From an uncultured Flavobacteriales bacterium (lineage in GTDB: Bacteria; Bacteroidota; Bacteroidia; CAIKAF01), in contig CAIKAF010000004.1 in assembly GCA_903825395.1 (NCBI GenBank), positions 1-64,000 of the forward strand: DNA of 64,000 bases, in the 5' to 3' direction. Numbering within the stretch: position 1 is the first letter of the stretch; each line of letters starts with the position of its first letter. The notes under the pieces are model-generated. The model saw only the letters and a program-made list of their open reading frames with translations. It had not been told where the DNA came from and made no database searches. The position numbers and the translations under genes were made by a program. This document shows, piece after piece, positions 17,639 to 27,241 of this stretch.

Positions 17639-18838
17639 ATGCCTACGGTTTCAAACAAGGGCCTTCAAATGCCCGCTTCCCCCATTCGAAAGTTGGTTCC
17701 CTTTGCCGAAGAAGCCAAACGAAAGGGTAGAAAGGTGTATCATTTAAACATAGGGCAGCCCGATATCAAAACTCCAATTCAGGCCTTGAATGCCATTCAG
17801 AATTTTGATTTGCCCGTTGTAGAATACAGTCATTCTGCCGGGTTTGCCTCCTACCGCGAAAAGCTCGCCGCCTATTACCAAGGATTGAATTTGCCGGTTC
17901 GGTCCGAAGACATTTTGATTACCACCGGAGGCTCAGAGGCGCTGCTGTTTGGACTGATGAGCTGTTTAGATCCCGGAGATGAGGTTATTATTCCTGAGCC
18001 ATTTTATGCCAATTATGCCGCTTTTGCTATTGCTGCCGGGGCCCAAATTGTTCCGGTAACTGCGCATATTGAAGATGGGTTTGCCCTGCCTTCACCCTCG
18101 GCCTTTGCCGAAAAAATCAGCGCAAAAACCAAAGCTATTGTAATTTGCAATCCGGGGAATCCGACCGGAACGGTTTACTCTGCCGAAGCCTTGAATGCCT
18201 TGCGTGATTTGGTCATTAAGCATGATTTGTTTTTGTTTGCCGACGAGGTGTACCGTGAATTTGTGTACGATGGACAGCCCTTTACCAGCACACTTTCATT
18301 GGAAGGGTTGGAACAGCATTTGATTTTGGTGGATTCGGTGTCGAAGCGCTACAGTATGTGTGGAGCCCGAATTGGAGCCATGATTACCCGAAATGCGGAA
18401 GTATATCAGGCCGCCTTAAAATTTGCTCAAGCCAGACTCAGCCCCCCTACCTTTGGTCAGGTGGCCTCTGAAGCTGCTTTGGACGCTCCGGCATCGTACT
18501 TTACTGAAGTGGTTCAAGAGTATGTACACCGCAGAAATCTGACGCACCGCTTACTGACTTCCATTCCCGGAGTTACGGCGCCCCTTCCCGGAGGAGCCTT
18601 TTACATGGTAGCGGAATTGCCGGTGGAAGATGCTGAGGATTTTTGTGCCTGGTTGCTCACAGATTTTGATTGGGAAAACCAAACGGTGATGTTGGCACCT
18701 GCAGCAGGTTTTTACCGCAGCGCAGGGGCAGGAAAAAAGCAAGTCCGCATTGCCTACGTATTAAACGAAGCCGATTTGCAAAACGCCATGCGGTGTTTGG
18801 AGTTGGGACTGAAAGCATACCAAGCCCTTGGTCGCTGA
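17639..18838 (+). CDS. Class I/II PLP-dependent aminotransferase
   Basis: 399-residue fold-type I aminotransferase of the aspartate aminotransferase Ib-like group. Seen: HLNIGQPDIKTP near the N terminus, TTGGSEALLFG for cofactor phosphate binding, CNPGNPTGT, FADEVYREF with the pyridine-nitrogen Asp, and DSVSKRYSMCGARIG with the PLP Lys and the phosphate-binding Arg. Probably transaminates an amino acid with a 2-oxo acid in the cytoplasm; the exact substrate is not visible. Convergent with the protease gene. Confidence 0.88.
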   Translation: MPTVSNKGLQMPASPIRKLVPFAEEAKRKGRKVYHLNIGQPDIKTPIQALNAIQNFDLPVVEYSHSAGFASYREKLAAYYQGLNLPVRSEDILITTGGSEALLFGLMSCLDPGDEVIIPEPFYANYAAFAIAAGAQIVPVTAHIEDGFALPSPSAFAEKISAKTKAIVICNPGNPTGTVYSAEALNALRDLVIKHDLFLFADEVYREFVYDGQPFTSTLSLEGLEQHLILVDSVSKRYSMCGARIGAMITRNAEVYQAALKFAQARLSPPTFGQVASEAALDAPASYFTEVVQEYVHRRNLTHRLLTSIPGVTAPLPGGAFYMVAELPVEDAEDFCAWLLTDFDWENQTVMLAPAAGFYRSAGAGKKQVRIAYVLNEADLQNAMRCLELGLKAYQALGR

Positions 18839-18891
18839 GGCCAATCCAATGTGCTGCAGCTCCTTTAACTTCTAGTCCCCTTTCGGCAGAT

Positions 18892-21012
18892 TTATTGAAC
18901 AATCCATTTCACGGACTCTCCTCCATTGACCGGCACCAAAAAGTACAGACCTGAAGCGAGCAGCATCTTTGGCAATGCCGTCATGGTTTCCGGTTGTGCA
19001 TCAAAGGCAGCTACCCTTTTGCCCTGTGAATCTAAAATCCAGATTGTTCCTCCCACATGCTGGGGTGGAGCATAATAATACCCCTCACCTTGAGATGGGT
19101 TGGGAAAAACCTGCGCCTTATCTTCAGCTAAAGGACTAGGCTGGCACCAGTTTTTATCTTCCCAACCTACTTCCGAATTCCAAGTTAATTCCTGATTCAG
19201 GCCTTTAAATCTAATCTCAGCAAAGGGGATTGCCGGTGGTGTTTCATGCCAGTCAGGCCAGCTTATGTTGACACAAGCAATTCCCAGGCACAAGGTGTCG
19301 GTATTGCTTCCAGAAACAGAATCGGTCGATACCCGCTTCCAAATCAAATTGCCCTGGGTATCTAGAATACGCAGCTCGGCTTGTTTAAGCTCGGAGTGGC
19401 TATATTGAATGGTGTTTATTGGTGCCGGATTAATTCGAACATAAGCAGAGCGCAGGTTGTCGGCGGGGTATTCATCGGGCATTCCCTCAGGTAAAATCAG
19501 GCGAAGTTCCAGGCTGTCGCTGCCAAGGGCAAAAGGAATTTTGGGCCGTAAATCCAGCCATAGGGTATCAGAAAAAGCCATGGTACAAGGCTGTTTCCAT
19601 TTAACAATGCCCTGCTTTGATTTCAATTCTAGACCTACAGAATCAGGACAATTTCGACCCCAATGCACAAGACCGGCCAATATGGGTTGCCCCTGGCAAT
19701 ACAAGTTGGGTTCGGGCGCCAGCAATTCCAAATCTACATCCAAAGCCGCTTGTGGATAATATCCCCCGGGCATAGCTGCAGTTCCCTGCTGAATCGGATC
19801 TAGCCAAACACCTAAGCTACGGGCAGAATCAAGTCCAGCCCAACCTGCAAACAAGCCTCCATAATAATCTTCCAGCTCGTTGCCACAGGCGGCATAACCT
19901 CCACGAAGATGCCCCACCACCTGATTGGTTTCGGCCTGGATTAATGGACTTCCGCTGGAACCCGGCTCGGTGGTACCCGTGGCCCAACGGTTCACCCTAA
20001 GGTAAGCACCTGTTCCTGAAACTACGCCCAAATAGGTACTGCGTCCCAGTCCATTCATTTCTGCCTTAGAATGCTTAAGTACATCTCCACTGGGATGATG
20101 CAAACCATAATATGCAGGCCCCGGTACGCTATCGCTTCGATTCCAGCCCGCCCAGAAAGGCTTCCATTGAGGCAGAGGATTGCGATCTAGCTTCCACAAT
20201 TCTCCATCTGAAATGGAGCTGGAGGCCAGCTTAACGGCTCCCTGCACCGACCGATTTAAGGCCGCATCGGGCCCACCACAACTTGGACTAAAATAATCAA
20301 ATACAAAAATGGACTCAGAACTTGTATTGCAGTGCCGAGCGGTTAAAATAAGGGGCGAGCCATCTTGAGCAGTATTGTTCAGCAAAGTGCCGGTGCAGCG
20401 GCGCGCTCCTGTGGGCGATAAAATTAAGACCATGGCATCTTTTACCTGATTTTGCCCCAAACATTCAACATCGATGTTGCAGGGTCCGGCGCTTCCAAAT
20501 CCGCTTTTTTCTGAGCTGGGTTCATACCACAGGTGCGAAATTCTCCAATTGGGGGGAATTGCCTGAGTTGTTTCCCAAATCAAACACAAAGAATCTCCTG
20601 AAATGGGCGGAACCGCAAAATCGCCGCGGGAATTGGCATGTCGGAAATCAAAAGGGCCACGCAATTCCCGATTTGACAGCAACCACAATTGCTCTCCTGC
20701 TTGAGGGGAAAAACCCTGTAAAACAGGAACCGTGGCCTTAACCTGATTCATGGTAAAGCCTACACTGTATTGGATTCTATGCCCTTGAGCCTGAGCTGTC
20801 CAGGTGCCTTGGCCGGGGAGCAGATTCATTACCTGTCCCCAAGGTTGCGTTTTTTCCTGGTTTGGTTCAGAAAGCAGAAGTACGGGATTGGGGGTTAAAA
20901 CCGTCCAATCTACCCATTCCGGGAAGGCTGTAGGTTTTGGAGACGTGAATTCCTGAGCGAAAGTGCTCAGTAGCAATCCCAACGCAAATAGTACCGTCCA
21001 AACCGATTTCAT
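18892..21012 (-). CDS. Lysyl-endopeptidase-like serine protease with T9SS signal
   Basis: 706 residues. A signal peptide (ends near TFAQ, residue 20) and a propeptide-like region precede a trypsin-fold domain resembling the lysyl endopeptidase group: LTARHC (His), SDGELWKLDRNP followed by FWAGWNRSD (Asp region), and GSSGSPLI (nucleophile Ser). Several Cys could form disulfides. The C-terminal ~70 residues are a type A T9SS domain (VFPNPSQGE, LASGLYFLVPV, KWIVQ). It is therefore a secreted or surface protease. Exact cleavage specificity is not established. Confidence 0.87.
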   Translation of the reverse strand: MKSVWTVLFALGLLLSTFAQEFTSPKPTAFPEWVDWTVLTPNPVLLLSEPNQEKTQPWGQVMNLLPGQGTWTAQAQGHRIQYSVGFTMNQVKATVPVLQGFSPQAGEQLWLLSNRELRGPFDFRHANSRGDFAVPPISGDSLCLIWETTQAIPPNWRISHLWYEPSSEKSGFGSAGPCNIDVECLGQNQVKDAMVLILSPTGARRCTGTLLNNTAQDGSPLILTARHCNTSSESIFVFDYFSPSCGGPDAALNRSVQGAVKLASSSISDGELWKLDRNPLPQWKPFWAGWNRSDSVPGPAYYGLHHPSGDVLKHSKAEMNGLGRSTYLGVVSGTGAYLRVNRWATGTTEPGSSGSPLIQAETNQVVGHLRGGYAACGNELEDYYGGLFAGWAGLDSARSLGVWLDPIQQGTAAMPGGYYPQAALDVDLELLAPEPNLYCQGQPILAGLVHWGRNCPDSVGLELKSKQGIVKWKQPCTMAFSDTLWLDLRPKIPFALGSDSLELRLILPEGMPDEYPADNLRSAYVRINPAPINTIQYSHSELKQAELRILDTQGNLIWKRVSTDSVSGSNTDTLCLGIACVNISWPDWHETPPAIPFAEIRFKGLNQELTWNSEVGWEDKNWCQPSPLAEDKAQVFPNPSQGEGYYYAPPQHVGGTIWILDSQGKRVAAFDAQPETMTALPKMLLASGLYFLVPVNGGESVKWIVQ

Positions 21013-21075
21013 TGCTTAAAGATACGGCAGGAAACGGAATTCTACCGTTTCGATGCTGATTCGGCAGCCTGATTT

Positions 21076-22095
21076 CTATTTTCTGCGCTGAGGATCTAAG
21101 GCCTCGTGTCCTAAATCTGTAAGTCCATTCAAAAGGGCAAACAAGGCCGAGGTGGTAATGATACAGCCCATAACCACTGGATAATCCATGGTTTGAATGC
21201 CCAATACCAGTGCGCGTCCCAGCCCTTTCCATCCAAAAATATATTCCACAAATACAGCTCCTGCCAGTAAGCTACCAAACCAGCCTGTAAACGTAGTCCA
21301 AACAGGGCCCAGAGAGGCGCGCAGCAGGTGGACAAACCAAACCCGTTTACTGGGCATGCCCTTGGCTTCTGCGGTGCGTACAAAGAGCAATTCCCGATTG
21401 GAGAGCAGGGTGTTTTTGGTCATTTGAAGCATCACAGATAAGGGGCGTATTCCCAGCGTAACGGCAGGAAGAATCAAATGTTGAAGGGCCAAGTGCCGTT
21501 CTCCGCTCAGATTATCTATATAAAACAAACTTCCCCAAGGGGGCAGGCCAGTAATGTGATGGAGCACAAAACCAAAAATCCAGGCGATTAAAATGGCTGA
21601 AAAAAAACTAGGCAATGCCATACCGGCGGTACTTAGGGTGAGTAGCAGTTTTTCCCACCATTGATTTTCATTTCGTGCGGCTATATATCCCAAAGCGATT
21701 CCTCCAAATCCTGCCAGCAGCATAGAGGCTAGGGCCAATATCAGCGTAGCCGGAAAAGCCGAGGCCACAATATCGCTAACCGCGCGCCCTGTTTGATAGC
21801 TTTTGCCAAAAGAGGGCCATTTAAATCCAAGGGACAAGCCGGAGTCGGGATTCGATTTCAGTCCTATTGGACTAAGGTCGTTCAGGTACCAAGCTACTTG
21901 TTTCCAAACGGGCAAATCCAGGCGAAGTTCCTGTTTAAGAGCAGCAATGGTTGCGGAATCGGTTTGTTGTCCGGCCAGCTCGTACACGGCCTGATCTCGG
22001 CTATTGAGCAGACCGAAAAACAACCATGAAAGCAGGGTTGCGCTTCCGAAGGCATACAACAAACTTCGTCCAACTATGCTGCCAAGGCGTTTCAA
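21076..22095 (-). CDS. ABC transporter permease, DppB/OppB type
   Basis: 339-residue inner-membrane permease of the binding-protein-dependent peptide/nickel family. About six spans. The cytoplasmic EAA loop is clear (TAEAKGMPSKRVWFVHLLR), and the C-terminal part GAVFVEYIFGWKGLGRALVLG is typical of DppB. It overlaps the upstream gene by 4 bases (ATGA). No partner permease, ATPase or binding protein is in the window, so the other subunits must be elsewhere. Confidence 0.88.
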   Translation of the reverse strand: MKRLGSIVGRSLLYAFGSATLLSWLFFGLLNSRDQAVYELAGQQTDSATIAALKQELRLDLPVWKQVAWYLNDLSPIGLKSNPDSGLSLGFKWPSFGKSYQTGRAVSDIVASAFPATLILALASMLLAGFGGIALGYIAARNENQWWEKLLLTLSTAGMALPSFFSAILIAWIFGFVLHHITGLPPWGSLFYIDNLSGERHLALQHLILPAVTLGIRPLSVMLQMTKNTLLSNRELLFVRTAEAKGMPSKRVWFVHLLRASLGPVWTTFTGWFGSLLAGAVFVEYIFGWKGLGRALVLGIQTMDYPVVMGCIITTSALFALLNGLTDLGHEALDPQRRK

Positions 22096-23525
22096 CGCTG
22101 CAGTAAGCTGGACAGATCATCGGGCGAGGGCAAGTTGCGGGCGGCCCATTTTGCTACCACTTTACCATCCTTAATCAGCACCAAGCCTCCGTTGCTTCGT
22201 AGAATGGTTTTAAGGGCTTTTTCATCGTTAAAACAAACGGGGATGTCCAACTGATTTTCATTTTTAAACTCATTCAGGACTTCGTCAAAATCGGGAGCGG
22301 CCAGAAGGTAAAGAATGCCGGCATTGCGGGCCGTAGGAATAAGCGCTTTTTGGTCTTTCACCACCGAAGCTGAGGCTTCATTCAAATGGTTGTAGGCTCC
22401 CAAAAGAACATATCCTTTGGTTTTGAACAAGCTATCGCCGTACTCTTCGCCGGAATAGGAATCTCGAAGCGTAATGTCTTTAATACCGGGTTCTTGTCCT
22501 TTTTCCAAAATGGTTTGATCTTGTTTCCAGAACAAGTGGGTTGCTTCGAAGGTCGAATCCAGCCAATCCCAATTGTCGGTAGGTTGGCGAACTTCCAGGC
22601 AATCGCTTTTGCGAACGTACACCATTTGAACCGAAACCCGGTCGGAGACAAAGGTTGCCCCTTCGCGGATGTCTTTCCCCACGGCCCAAGCGCGGTAATC
22701 TTTAACCGGTTCAAAGGCCGAACAATACAACGAAAATCCGGTGGTAATGACCAGAGCCAGGGCCATTCCCCAATTGGCCCCTGAGCTTGGTTTCCAGGCT
22801 CTTCCGGCTTCAAAAATCAAATGAAATACACCCAAAAGCACAGCCGGCAGCCACCAATCAAACTGAAGACCACACAAGGCGGCCATACCGATGCTAGAGG
22901 CCGTTAGCATGGCCAACCGGGCGGCGTTGCTTTCCTTGGCTTTGGCTAAGGTTCTCTGCCAAATAAACAACGGTAAAATGAACACCAACAAGAAAATATC
23001 CTTGTAAAACGATTGCCAAGGAGTCAGCTTTAACGCATCGCCAAAGCAACCGCAATCGGTCACTTTTTCATAATAGGCCGAGTAAAACGTGAGGAAGGAG
23101 AAAAAGACGGTCAGCAGCAGCAGGAGCCAAACACTCCACCGCAAAAAGACACCATGCAGCAGCGACAATCCAAGGGCAATTTCCAGGACGCAAATAAAAA
23201 TAGCCATGGCTAGGGCATTGTCACCGAAAAAGGAAAACATATTGAGCAAAAACGGCACACCTGCCGCATAATCCTTTTCTTGCAACTGTATGTCCTCTTT
23301 AGAATACATGGCATCTTTGAACGCTTCGGCACAAGGCTCATCTTTCAATTTTTCCCCGTCTTCGGTCAGTACCATTTCCGTTTTATGCGTCAAATCGTGG
23401 GCAAAAACCTCAAAGTACTCTTCCAACTTATAGGAAAATCCATGAGGATCATTGGCTTTAATCAAGCCCGACAAAATGAAAATGGTGCCTACAATCAGGC
23501 GGGAGGTCCACAACAGTATTTTCAT
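22092..23525 (-). CDS. DoxX/MauE-like membrane protein (BT_3928 type)
   Basis: 477 residues. The N-terminal ~350 residues have several membrane spans and begin with the DoxX/MauE-like pattern (RLIVGTIFILSGLIKANDPHGFSYK), with CGCFGD, a conserved Cys pair, in the middle. The C-terminal ~120 residues look thioredoxin-like without a CxxC (ALKTILRSNGGLVLIKDGKVVAKW). Probably handles redox or electron transfer at the membrane; exact role unknown. Start chosen at the ATG at 23525; a longer open frame to 23561 crosses the promoter. Confidence 0.8.
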   Translation of the reverse strand: MKILLWTSRLIVGTIFILSGLIKANDPHGFSYKLEEYFEVFAHDLTHKTEMVLTEDGEKLKDEPCAEAFKDAMYSKEDIQLQEKDYAAGVPFLLNMFSFFGDNALAMAIFICVLEIALGLSLLHGVFLRWSVWLLLLLTVFFSFLTFYSAYYEKVTDCGCFGDALKLTPWQSFYKDIFLLVFILPLFIWQRTLAKAKESNAARLAMLTASSIGMAALCGLQFDWWLPAVLLGVFHLIFEAGRAWKPSSGANWGMALALVITTGFSLYCSAFEPVKDYRAWAVGKDIREGATFVSDRVSVQMVYVRKSDCLEVRQPTDNWDWLDSTFEATHLFWKQDQTILEKGQEPGIKDITLRDSYSGEEYGDSLFKTKGYVLLGAYNHLNEASASVVKDQKALIPTARNAGILYLLAAPDFDEVLNEFKNENQLDIPVCFNDEKALKTILRSNGGLVLIKDGKVVAKWAARNLPSPDDLSSLLQR

Positions 23526-23530
23526 AACTA

Positions 23531-23562
23531 CGAATGTACAACGTCCGAAAAGAGCTTGCAAA
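23531..23562 (-). promoter_or_regulatory. Promoter with -33 and -7 boxes, nearly leaderless
   Basis: The minus strand reads TTTG (at 23559-23562), 20 bases, then TACATTCG (at 23531-23538), one mismatch to TAnnTTTG. The ATG follows after 5 bases. Spacing fits Bacteroidota sigma-ABfr promoters. Confidence 0.5.
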
Positions 23563-23602
23563 AATCTTAACGAAACAATAACAACTTGGCGAGTTTTTAG
23601 GT

Positions 23603-23851
23603 TTATCGTCCTTTAAGTGTGCGCACTGCGGGCAAAAAAATACCGTGCATAGCATCGAACTGTGTTTTTACTTGAGCTAGGAACTCTGGGCTTGCCAGTC
23701 GTTTAATTTCGTCGGTATCTGAAGCCATTTCGGTGGTAAACTTATACACTTGTTCATAGGGGCCGGCTTCAATTCGGAGCAGCCATTTATCGTTCATCTT
23801 TAAAATGGAAATTCGAAATTCAGAATGGGGAATGGTATCTACAATTCTCAT
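23603..23851 (-). CDS. Conserved small protein downstream of maf
   Basis: 82 residues, soluble, no signal peptide, starting MRIVDTIPHSEFRIS. The first half looks like beta-strands (FRISILKMNDKWLLRIEAG), the second helical. I do not recognise a named domain. Its start overlaps the maf stop by 4 bases, so it is almost certainly translated with maf. Function unknown. Confidence 0.7.
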   Translation of the reverse strand: MRIVDTIPHSEFRISILKMNDKWLLRIEAGPYEQVYKFTTEMASDTDEIKRLASPEFLAQVKTQFDAMHGIFLPAVRTLKGR

Positions 23852-24450
23852 GATACGGGTTTAAACTGATTCAAAGCCGAAAACAACAAAACGGTGGGCA
23901 AGCCCATAATGGTATAAAAATTTCCTTCGATGCGTTCAATGCAAGCCATACCAAACCATTCTTGAATGCCATATCCGCCGGCTTTATCAAAGGGTTGGGC
24001 TTGGTCCACATACTGTTCAATTTCGGGTTGAGATAGGGGGCGAACCTGAACCACAGCGGTATCGGTAAAACTTTTAAATCCAGAGGCATGCGCCAAGCAA
24101 ACGGCGGTACTTACTTGGTGTGTGGTTCCTTGCAGGTCCATCAACATCTGTATGGCCTGCTGCCGGTTTGCCGGCTTACCGTACATGGCCTTTTCTTTCC
24201 ACACAACGGTATCGGCTGTAATCACCAAATGTTGTGGCTGAGCGGACAGTAGATCTTGAAAGGCATGAGCCTTGGTTTTGGCCAGCCATTCTGCGACCTC
24301 TTCCACAGGAATGTTGGGAAGTTCCTCTTCGTTTACGGGGCGGACCATCACCTGAAAATCAAAGCCTAGGGCTTTCAGCAATTCCATGCGCCTGGGCGAG
24401 GCAGAACCTAAAATCAGGGAATAGGGGAACGAAGCGGCTTGTGTGGACAT
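23848..24450 (-). CDS. maf: Maf-family nucleoside triphosphate pyrophosphatase
   Basis: House-cleaning pyrophosphatase that hydrolyses non-canonical or modified nucleotides such as dTTP/UTP analogues. 200 residues, full length. Seen: the N-terminal GSASPRRMELL signature, EVAEWLAKTKA, ITADTVV with the catalytic Asp, and FDKAGGYGIQEW. Lies in a minus-strand group UbiA-maf-82-residue protein with a 15-base gap to the UbiA gene. Confidence 0.92.
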   Translation of the reverse strand: MSTQAASFPYSLILGSASPRRMELLKALGFDFQVMVRPVNEEELPNIPVEEVAEWLAKTKAHAFQDLLSAQPQHLVITADTVVWKEKAMYGKPANRQQAIQMLMDLQGTTHQVSTAVCLAHASGFKSFTDTAVVQVRPLSQPEIEQYVDQAQPFDKAGGYGIQEWFGMACIERIEGNFYTIMGLPTVLLFSALNQFKPVS

Positions 24451-24465
24451 TTAAAGTTTAATGCG

Positions 24466-25290
24466 TTAAAAATAAAAATTCCAATAGAGTCCGAATAAGC
24501 CCAACAGCATCGACCATTTTAGAAGAGAGGCTACCCATTTAAAATTTCGGGAAAACAGCAGAAAAGGAATAAGAAGCACATAAGCAACTCCAATAGCGAC
24601 TCCGCCTTCCCCGTCAACTCTGTGGTGTGACTCTTTCAGCAAAAGGAAGAAATACCCGGCTGAATAGGCCGCAAGCAAGCATAAGGACAGGATGGACAGG
24701 CAGCGGTACAGCCAAACGGGGGGCGGAGGATAGCGCAGGGGTTTGGCTTGCACATCGCCGGCTCGGTCTTGAAGGCTTTTGAACAATTCCCTTGAAAAAT
24801 GGACGGCGCCCACGCAAAAGGCACCCCAATACGCCGCCATAGAATTGGCTGCTGTGTGGCGCATCAAAATGTAGAAAAATCCGGCCAAGACGGCGGACAA
24901 CCAAAGATTGCCGATTATAGGCATGAATTGAAACCGGGTGTTGTACAAATACAGTCCAAATCCTGCGGCGGCGAGCCAAACCGAATGTCGAATTGGCGTA
25001 ATGAGCAGAAGTAAAACCACACAAATGGGCCATAAAAAAAGAAAGCCCAAGCGCGCCAATTTAAGCAGGGATTTGTTTTCAAAGGGGTTAGTTCCGGGGC
25101 GATTTATGGCATCGGCCTTAACATCGCAGGCATCGTTGTGCCAGTTGCCTATGAGCATAAACAGCAAGAGCAACCAAGACAGGGGAGAATAAAACAGCCT
25201 TGGATTCAAAACAAAAATGCTGAGCAGAAGAAGGCCCAGGTTTTTTAGGCGTAGGCTATGCACCAGGGGCGAGCGAAAAAAAACAACCAT
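24466..25290 (-). CDS. UbiA-family prenyltransferase
   Basis: 274 residues, eight or so membrane spans. The first Asp-rich motif NDACDVKADAINRP is the canonical UbiA form, and the second is DRAGDVQAK. It is distinct from MenA (2324-3232). In Bacteroidota, such genes next to maf are often annotated as geranylgeranylglycerol-phosphate geranylgeranyltransferase; that substrate is inference only. I chose the ATG at 25290 over a TTG one codon upstream. Confidence 0.8.
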   Translation of the reverse strand: MVVFFRSPLVHSLRLKNLGLLLLSIFVLNPRLFYSPLSWLLLLFMLIGNWHNDACDVKADAINRPGTNPFENKSLLKLARLGFLFLWPICVVLLLLITPIRHSVWLAAAGFGLYLYNTRFQFMPIIGNLWLSAVLAGFFYILMRHTAANSMAAYWGAFCVGAVHFSRELFKSLQDRAGDVQAKPLRYPPPPVWLYRCLSILSLCLLAAYSAGYFFLLLKESHHRVDGEGGVAIGVAYVLLIPFLLFSRNFKWVASLLKWSMLLGLFGLYWNFYF

Positions 25291-25333
25291 CAATTTAGAA
25301 TAAAAAAATGAAAACAGAATGGGCCTTGAGGCC

Positions 25334-25479
25334 TGCGGCAGGGATTGAAGAGGCTAGAACGCAAGGGCAGCAGGCCGGGCCACGCCAGCAAAAAAGAGCG
25401 ACCTTGGAAGCTCCTTTTTTGCGGCTGTGGCCGGGCCTGCTGACTGCGGACTAGCCCTGAAAGCCCGCAGTCCGCCCCA
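25334..25479 (+). repeat. Large palindromic intergenic repeat, copy C
   Basis: Starts TGCGGCAGGGATTGAA and ends AGTCCGCCCC. GGCTAGAACGC pairs with GCGGACTAGCC. The inner arm AGCAGGCCGGGCCAC faces GTGGCCGGGCCTGCT (one mismatch), and CAAAAAA faces TTTTTTG. The centre carries GAGCGACCTTGGAAGCTCC. Located in the divergent gap 25291-25608 between the UbiA and subtilase genes; nothing else is seen in that gap. Confidence 0.85.
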
Positions 25480-25608
25480 AAAAAAAGACAAAAAACGCAG
25501 AACACAACAAGGAGCATGGCTTAAAGGTACAACCTTGCATGGAATTGCAGGGCTAAAAACTGACTTTAAAATTCTATATCTTGCGGTCAAATATAGCAAC
25601 GTCTCTTT

Positions 25609-27219
25609 ATGAAAATTCGTTTTGTACGCTCTTGTGTGGCTCTGTTTTCAGCCGCTTTGCTTTTGGTTATGCCCTTGTCGGCGCAAACCGATGCTCCACC
25701 CAAAGATTGGTTCCATTTAAATCAAGAAGTGGATGGATATGCCGGTGTGAGCAGCAAACAAGCCTATGAATTCTTAAAAAATAAAAAAAGCCGTACTGTG
25801 GTTGTGGCGGTCATTGATTCAGGCGTTGACATAGAACATGAAGATTTAAAAGACGTCATTTGGGTGAACGCGGATGAAATTCCAGGAAATGGAATTGATG
25901 ACGACAAGAACGGATACATTGACGATGTGAATGGGTGGAACTTTATTGGTGGCAAAGACGGATCTCAGATTGCCCAAGATGCCCTTGAAATGACCCGTAT
26001 TGTAGCGGCCTTTGGTCCTCGATTTGCTGGAAAAGACGAGAAAAGCATCGACAAATCAGATGTAGCCAATTACAAAAACTATACCGCTGCCAAGGCCGTA
26101 TTGGAGGAAGATTTGGCTGAAGCTCAAGCCGGATTAAAGCAGTACCAAAGCATTGCCGACAACTTGGATAAAGTTTTAGCTGCTGCCAAGAGTCAAGGGA
26201 TTGAGGGAATCAAAGGCTCAGACCTTGAATCGATAAGCGTAGAAGAGGGCAGTGAATTGGCCGAAGCCATGCCCATGGTGAAAATGATTGGCAGCCGAAA
26301 TCCGGATGTTCCTTTGGCAGAGATTCGTGGAAGCTTAGACCGGGCATTGGAGTATTTTGGAGGGCAGGTCAACTTTCATCTGAATGTCAATTTTGACCCA
26401 AGGGGTATTGTTGGCGACAACTATGCCAACAGCGATGAACGGTATTATGGAAACAACCTGGTGGAAGGGCCCGATGCCTTTCATGGCACCCATGTGGCCG
26501 GAATCATTGCGGCTGTGCGCAACAACGGAATTGGCATGGACGGCATTGCCGACAACGTACGCATCATGGTATTGCGGGCAGTGCCTGATGGAGATGAGCG
26601 CGACAAAGATGTTGCGAATTCCATCCGCTATGCCGTAGATAACGGAGCGCAAATCATCAACATGAGCTTTGGAAAAGGATTTTCTTGGGATAAAAAAGTG
26701 GTGGACGATGCCGTAGCCTATGCCACATCAAAAGGAGTTTTGTTGGTGCATGCTGCAGGTAATGAATCGTTGAATGTGGACAAAGAAGATCGTTTTCCAA
26801 CCAAATATTATGCTACCGGCGGGTCTTCCAGCACCTGGTTTAACATTGGAGCCGGTTCTTGGAAAAAATCGCCCAAACAAGTGGGTGGTTTTACCAACTA
26901 TGGCAAAAAGAATGTGGATTTGTTTTCGCCCGGAGTGGCTATTTACAGCACCATTCCAGACAGCAAATACGACAATGCTCAAGGCACCAGCATGGCCGCT
27001 CCTGCAGCAGCCGGCGTAGCGGCAGTATTGATGAGCTATTACCCAGCGATGACCGCACAGGATGTCATTGCTGTACTTATGAAGTCGTCCGTAAAGTCGA
27101 AGGAAAAAGTAACCTTGCCTGGCAGCGACAAAGAAGTAAAATTCAACAGCTTGTCAAAATCAGGTGGTCGCATTGATTTGTACCGGGCGGTGCAAATGGC
27201 CGATAAAAAATTCAATTAA
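25609..27219 (+). CDS. Subtilisin-family (S8) serine protease
   Basis: 536 residues with a signal peptide (ends LSAQ, residue 26). The catalytic triad is visible: AVIDSGVD (Asp near 70), HGTHVAG (His near 292), and GTSMAAP (Ser near 461). An insertion of about 200 residues, helical and charged, separates the Asp and His motifs. No T9SS C-terminal domain is visible, so it probably stays in the periplasm or is exported otherwise. The DUF5686 gene follows after 22 bases. Confidence 0.93.
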   Translation: MKIRFVRSCVALFSAALLLVMPLSAQTDAPPKDWFHLNQEVDGYAGVSSKQAYEFLKNKKSRTVVVAVIDSGVDIEHEDLKDVIWVNADEIPGNGIDDDKNGYIDDVNGWNFIGGKDGSQIAQDALEMTRIVAAFGPRFAGKDEKSIDKSDVANYKNYTAAKAVLEEDLAEAQAGLKQYQSIADNLDKVLAAAKSQGIEGIKGSDLESISVEEGSELAEAMPMVKMIGSRNPDVPLAEIRGSLDRALEYFGGQVNFHLNVNFDPRGIVGDNYANSDERYYGNNLVEGPDAFHGTHVAGIIAAVRNNGIGMDGIADNVRIMVLRAVPDGDERDKDVANSIRYAVDNGAQIINMSFGKGFSWDKKVVDDAVAYATSKGVLLVHAAGNESLNVDKEDRFPTKYYATGGSSSTWFNIGAGSWKKSPKQVGGFTNYGKKNVDLFSPGVAIYSTIPDSKYDNAQGTSMAAPAAAGVAAVLMSYYPAMTAQDVIAVLMKSSVKSKEKVTLPGSDKEVKFNSLSKSGGRIDLYRAVQMADKKFN

Positions 27220-27241
27220 GTACTATTGGTAGCCCTGAGGG

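Noticed and set aside
25354..25599. Open frames over repeat copy C (also 32671-32892, 48559-48885, 50208-50510, 13442-13803)
   Set aside because: They translate the palindromic repeat itself, recur with the same Arg/Pro/Gly-rich peptides at each copy, and have no start signals. They are by-products of the repeat.
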